Shown here one piece after another: positions 63,904 to 64,000 of a stretch of 64,000 nt of DNA (the first letter of the stretch is position 1; each line of letters opens with the position of its first letter). A program made the position numbers and the translations under genes. Source of the DNA: an uncultured Selenomonas sp. (GTDB taxonomy: Bacteria > Bacillota > Negativicutes > Selenomonadales > Selenomonadaceae); contig USAK01000003.1 of the NCBI GenBank assembly GCA_900552565.1, positions 28,597-92,596 of the forward strand, read 5' to 3'. The notes beneath the pieces are model-generated. The model searched no databases. It had not been told where the DNA came from and saw only the letters and a list, made by a program, of their open reading frames with translations.

Positions 63904-64000
63904 CATTTATCTGTTTTGCGTCATGCAAAAAATGAACGTATTTTTGGGAGTGTAAAATAGTTTGTGTAAATCGGTATTGCATGAATCTACTTTATGCCCC

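Noticed and set aside
1-64000. CRISPR arrays, insertion sequences, prophage or integrated elements
   Set aside because: No regularly spaced repeats, transposase, integrase or phage structural genes were seen; gene order is core-like throughout.

Overview
The window reads as chromosomal DNA from a diderm Firmicute of the class Negativicutes, most likely Selenomonadaceae (Selenomonas/Mitsuokella-like). This is inferred from the mix of genes, not from a search. Firmicute traits are a dgt-dnaG-rpoD-trmK-nif3 order, tRNA-dependent T-box leaders for Gly and Cys, Mini-RNase III, CarD, a Spo0H-type sigma factor and a phoH-ybeY-era-recO run. Diderm traits are an LptA/OstA-like periplasmic protein, a periplasmic LPP20-like protein and a YbhGFSR-like export cluster. 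Coding DNA is GC-rich with short, AT-rich intergenic regions. Superoxide reductase (desulfoferrodoxin) and an exported anaerobic-type CbiK cobaltochelatase point to an anaerobe.

Layout. 0-7 kb (minus): YitT membrane protein, nif3-trmK, tRNA-Asn, rpoD, dnaG, dgt. 7-11 kb: an lptA-like gene (+), then glyQ-glyS (-) behind a glycine T-box. 11-17 kb: a polyphosphate locus with ppx (-) diverging from a degenerate ppx-like gene and ppk (+). 17-21 kb (-): phoH-ybeY-era-DUF502-recO operon. 21-30 kb: bioB behind a putative biotin operator, desulfoferrodoxin, a DUF2156 protein, an orphan DhaM-like PTS domain, purL, a YhcH-family gene, and an Lrp regulator with an aminotransferase. 30-33 kb: a small membrane protein, tRNA-Arg, a decayed GGDEF sensor pseudogene and udk. 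33-47 kb is transporter-rich: a Zn/Mn-type ABC importer, an ABC-2 exporter, an HMA-like protein, a DUF47-PiT phosphate uptake pair, a YbhGFSR-like exporter and modABC. 47-64 kb: cbiK behind a cobalamin riboswitch; a cysteine T-box transcript cysE-cysS-mrnC-thyX-rlmB-(sigH); ispD-ispF, a PIN/TRAM protein, carD, an LPP20-like gene; ftsZ-tcdA-gpsA; two membrane transporters.

The most striking regulatory signal is a pair of near-identical promoter architectures. Upstream of the ppx-like-ppk operon and of the DUF47-pit operon lies an array of hexamers with 11-bp period, containing TTAACA-N5-TTAACA. In both cases the array ends exactly 20 bp before the -10 element. This is the layout of a PhoP-type Pho box and would join phosphate uptake and polyphosphate metabolism in one phosphate-starvation regulon. 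Other items worth a second look are the Ppx-like protein with altered phosphate-binding loops, an FtsZ located outside a division gene cluster, and a GGDEF sensor gene carrying three in-frame stops but no frameshift. No CRISPR array, insertion sequence, prophage or rRNA gene was seen.
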